Assembly (NCBI GenBank): GCA_030706285.1
Contig: JAUZOU010000156.1
Span: forward strand, 1 to 6,990
DNA: 6,990 nucleotides
From: Bacteroidota bacterium
GTDB taxonomy: Bacteria; Bacteroidota; Bacteroidia; Bacteroidales; UBA1402
Reading direction: 5' to 3'
Each line of letters opens with the position of its first letter. The stretch's first letter is position 1. Below, one piece after another: positions 4,977 to 6,990 of the stretch. The position numbers and the translations under genes are program-made. The notes under the pieces are model-generated. The model was not told the origin of the DNA. It was given only the letters and a program-made list of their open reading frames with translations, and searched no databases.

Positions 4977-6990
4977 CAGTTGTTGTCCGTCGGAAGGTTG
5001 GAATAATCCTTCGAGTACCGCAGGTTCTGTTCAATGAATCCTTCGGTATAACTAACCTTGATGTCTGTCAGTTTGCCTTTTTTGTCGTAAACCGGTTTGT
5101 AGACCGGATTGACAAACCCTTTGTAGGGTGCCAGGTTCAGTTTGGCGTAACGCTCTCTGATTTCCTTGTGCAAGGTGGAGTCTACTTTGACGCCGTACTG
5201 TTCCACCAGGTTACGGGCGGCCTCGAAATCACCCGTCGACTTGATGCGTTGGATTTCAGCCAGCAATTGACCGTAAAGGGTGCGAAGTGCCGGATAATCG
5301 TTAATGACCACATATGTTTTGCCATCGCGTTGTTTCAATTCGATCACGTTGCCGGGCAAGCCTTTTTCATAGACCCAACTGGCAATGAGGGCTCTGTCGC
5401 GCATGTGGGATTCTTCGATGTTGTTGCCTGGCTCAATACGGATAAGTTGCGTCATCAGACCGTTCATGATGTTCTTGTAGTATTCGGCCTTGTACACGTC
5501 ATCGTTCGGAACCAGGCCCAGTTCAATTAGTTTCGGATCGGCAAGGTAGTACAGGCCGAACAGGTCGGCTCTGGCTTCTTCGATGGTTGATCCATAAGCT
5601 TTGAGTGCATCGGGGTCGACGCCTGGCAGCAATTTGCCGGAACCATGTCCGAGGCATTCGTGCAGGTCGGTGTGCAGGTTGTCGGCCAGGAAACCGTAGT
5701 TTTTGGACAACGCTATTTCCTTGTCGCTCCACATGAATTCTTCGTTGAAACCGGAGCCTTGACTGGCTTTGTCATAGGCCTCTGAGATATTGTCAATGGT
5801 GACGGATTTGGACCCATAGTCGCGGCGAATCCAATTGGAATTTGGCAGGTTAATGCCGATCGGAGTGGTTGGGTAACAATCACCACCCAGCATAGTCACG
5901 GTGATGACTTTGGCCGTTACGCCTTTGACGGTTTCTTTCTTGAATTGCTTTTCCACCGGTGAATGGTCTTCAAACCATTGGGCGTTGCTGCTGATAGTTT
6001 CGGTGCGTTTGGTGGCTTCTTCGTTCTTAAAGTTGACGGTACTTTCCCAACTACCTTTCAGTCCGAGCGGATCGCCGTAGGATTCAATGAAACCGTTCAC
6101 GAAATCCACTCTGGAGTCCAGGTCTTTCACCCAGTCTATGGAATAATCGTCAAATGTTTTCAGACTGCCGGTTTTATAGAAGTCGATAAGGGTGCGGATA
6201 ACCTTGGCCTGTTTGTCGTTTTCAGCGACCGTTGCAGCTTTCTCGAGCCAGTAGATGATTTTTTTAATGGCTGGGCCGTAGAGACCATCTTCTTTCCAGA
6301 CTTTTTCCACGAGCTTGCCGTTTTCCTTGACAAGCCGGCTGTTCAGACCATAGGAAACAGGTGTCTGGTCATTGGGATTTTTCATGGCGTTGTAGAACGT
6401 TTCAGCTTCCTCTTGGGTGACGCCCTGATAATAGTTTTCTGCTGATGTCATCAACAGGTCCTGCCCAGCTTTCTGATTGACGCGTTTGGCATCAATGGCC
6501 GGATCGAATAATATAGGTGTCAGTCGATCAATGAGCTTATGTGCTGTTTCTCCTTTAGCCAGCGGAAGGGTGGCTGGATTGACAGACAAGACGGCCGATG
6601 AGAAAAACTGTTTGGAAAATCCCGGTACAAACTTATCGGTGGCATAATGATGATGGATGCCATTGGATACCAGTACGCGTTTGAAGTAAATGACAAATTG
6701 TTTCCAGTCTTCACTGTTGCGGTTGACCTTGGCGTTTTTGTAAATACTTTCCAGTGTCCGGCGAATGCACAAGTTGTGTTTGTCGTTCTGGTCGAACAGA
6801 ATATCGCGGCCCTGCAGGGCGGCTTCGTTCAGGTAGTAGATCAGCTCTTTTTGTTTCAGCGTCAGTTTGTCGAAACCAGGTACGTCGTACCGTAGAATCT
6901 GCATGTCTGCAAACTGATCTACCACATAATTGATGGGCGTTCCGGAGGAAGCGGCCGATGCGGTTTGTTGGCAGGAAAACCATCCTGTGA
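4976..6990 (-). CDS. Dipeptidyl-peptidase III-like M49 metallopeptidase, lipoprotein, N-terminus cut by the window edge
   Basis: Zinc exopeptidase of family M49, expected to remove dipeptides from the N-termini of short peptides. The frame is open to the right edge. The visible protein is about 670 residues, near the length of Bacteroides relatives, so only roughly 10-15 codons of the signal peptide should be missing. The first visible residues are TGWFSCQQTASAASSG: the FSC just after a hydrophobic stretch looks like a lipobox, so a lipid-anchored, exported protein is likely. Counting from the GTG at 6925, the zinc motif HECLGH lies at 422-427 (DNA 5662-5645). The second motif EEARAD is at 449-454, supplying the glutamate ligand. 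A cysteine replaces the first leucine of the classic HELLGH, a variant I recall from the B. thetaiotaomicron enzyme. The GTG at 6925 is probably not the start, since open reading continues upstream into the lipobox. The TGA overlaps the next gene by one base. Confidence 0.93.
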   Translation of the reverse strand, partial: TGWFSCQQTASAASSGTPINYVVDQFADMQILRYDVPGFDKLTLKQKELIYYLNEAALQGRDILFDQNDKHNLCIRRTLESIYKNAKVNRNSEDWKQFVIYFKRVLVSNGIHHHYATDKFVPGFSKQFFSSAVLSVNPATLPLAKGETAHKLIDRLTPILFDPAIDAKRVNQKAGQDLLMTSAENYYQGVTQEEAETFYNAMKNPNDQTPVSYGLNSRLVKENGKLVEKVWKEDGLYGPAIKKIIYWLEKAATVAENDKQAKVIRTLIDFYKTGSLKTFDDYSIDWVKDLDSRVDFVNGFIESYGDPLGLKGSWESTVNFKNEEATKRTETISSNAQWFEDHSPVEKQFKKETVKGVTAKVITVTMLGGDCYPTTPIGINLPNSNWIRRDYGSKSVTIDNISEAYDKASQGSGFNEEFMWSDKEIALSKNYGFLADNLHTDLHECLGHGSGKLLPGVDPDALKAYGSTIEEARADLFGLYYLADPKLIELGLVPNDDVYKAEYYKNIMNGLMTQLIRIEPGNNIEESHMRDRALIASWVYEKGLPGNVIELKQRDGKTYVVINDYPALRTLYGQLLAEIQRIKSTGDFEAARNLVEQYGVKVDSTLHKEIRERYAKLNLAPYKGFVNPVYKPVYDKKGKLTDIKVSYTEGFIEQNLRYSKDYSNLPTDNN

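Noticed and set aside
5963..6445. A 160-codon open frame on the plus strand opposite the M49 peptidase gene
   Set aside because: Antisense shadow of a conserved peptidase gene; the translation is rich in F, V and D in a pattern typical of reverse reading, with no domain.

Overview
The window looks like chromosomal housekeeping DNA from a member of the Bacteroidales. The main reasons are protein sequences that read like those of Bacteroides and its relatives (LysRS, HisRS, PurA and an M49 peptidase with the HECLGH motif), a promoter box of the Bacteroidetes type (TATCTTTG) ahead of purA, and start codons without clear Shine-Dalgarno sequences. The genus cannot be fixed by eye. No mobile element, CRISPR array, rRNA or tRNA gene was seen.

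All genes lie on the minus strand, so transcription runs from high to low coordinates. From right to left: an M49 dipeptidyl-peptidase III-like lipoprotein (cut at its N-terminus by the right edge) overlaps by one base (TGATG) a 182-residue HEAT-repeat protein of the AlkD/DNA-alkylation-repair type. A 228-bp non-coding stretch (4200-4427) follows. It holds the purA promoter and a purA leader with two adjoining stem-loops. Then come purA, a membrane zinc metallopeptidase of the YugP family and hisS, separated by only 6 and 9 bases and probably co-transcribed. lysS follows after 66 bases and is cut at its C-terminus by the left edge.

Functionally, the purA block joins AMP synthesis (PurA), a membrane protease and two class II aminoacyl-tRNA synthetases (HisRS and LysRS). 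The right-hand pair joins an exported peptidase to a probably cytosolic DNA-binding-type HEAT protein, with no obvious functional link. I found no clearly new multi-gene system. The most interesting unexplained signal is the structured leader of purA: a 23-base dyad whose apex carries AUG-UAG, followed without a gap by a 9-bp hairpin that abuts the purA start codon.
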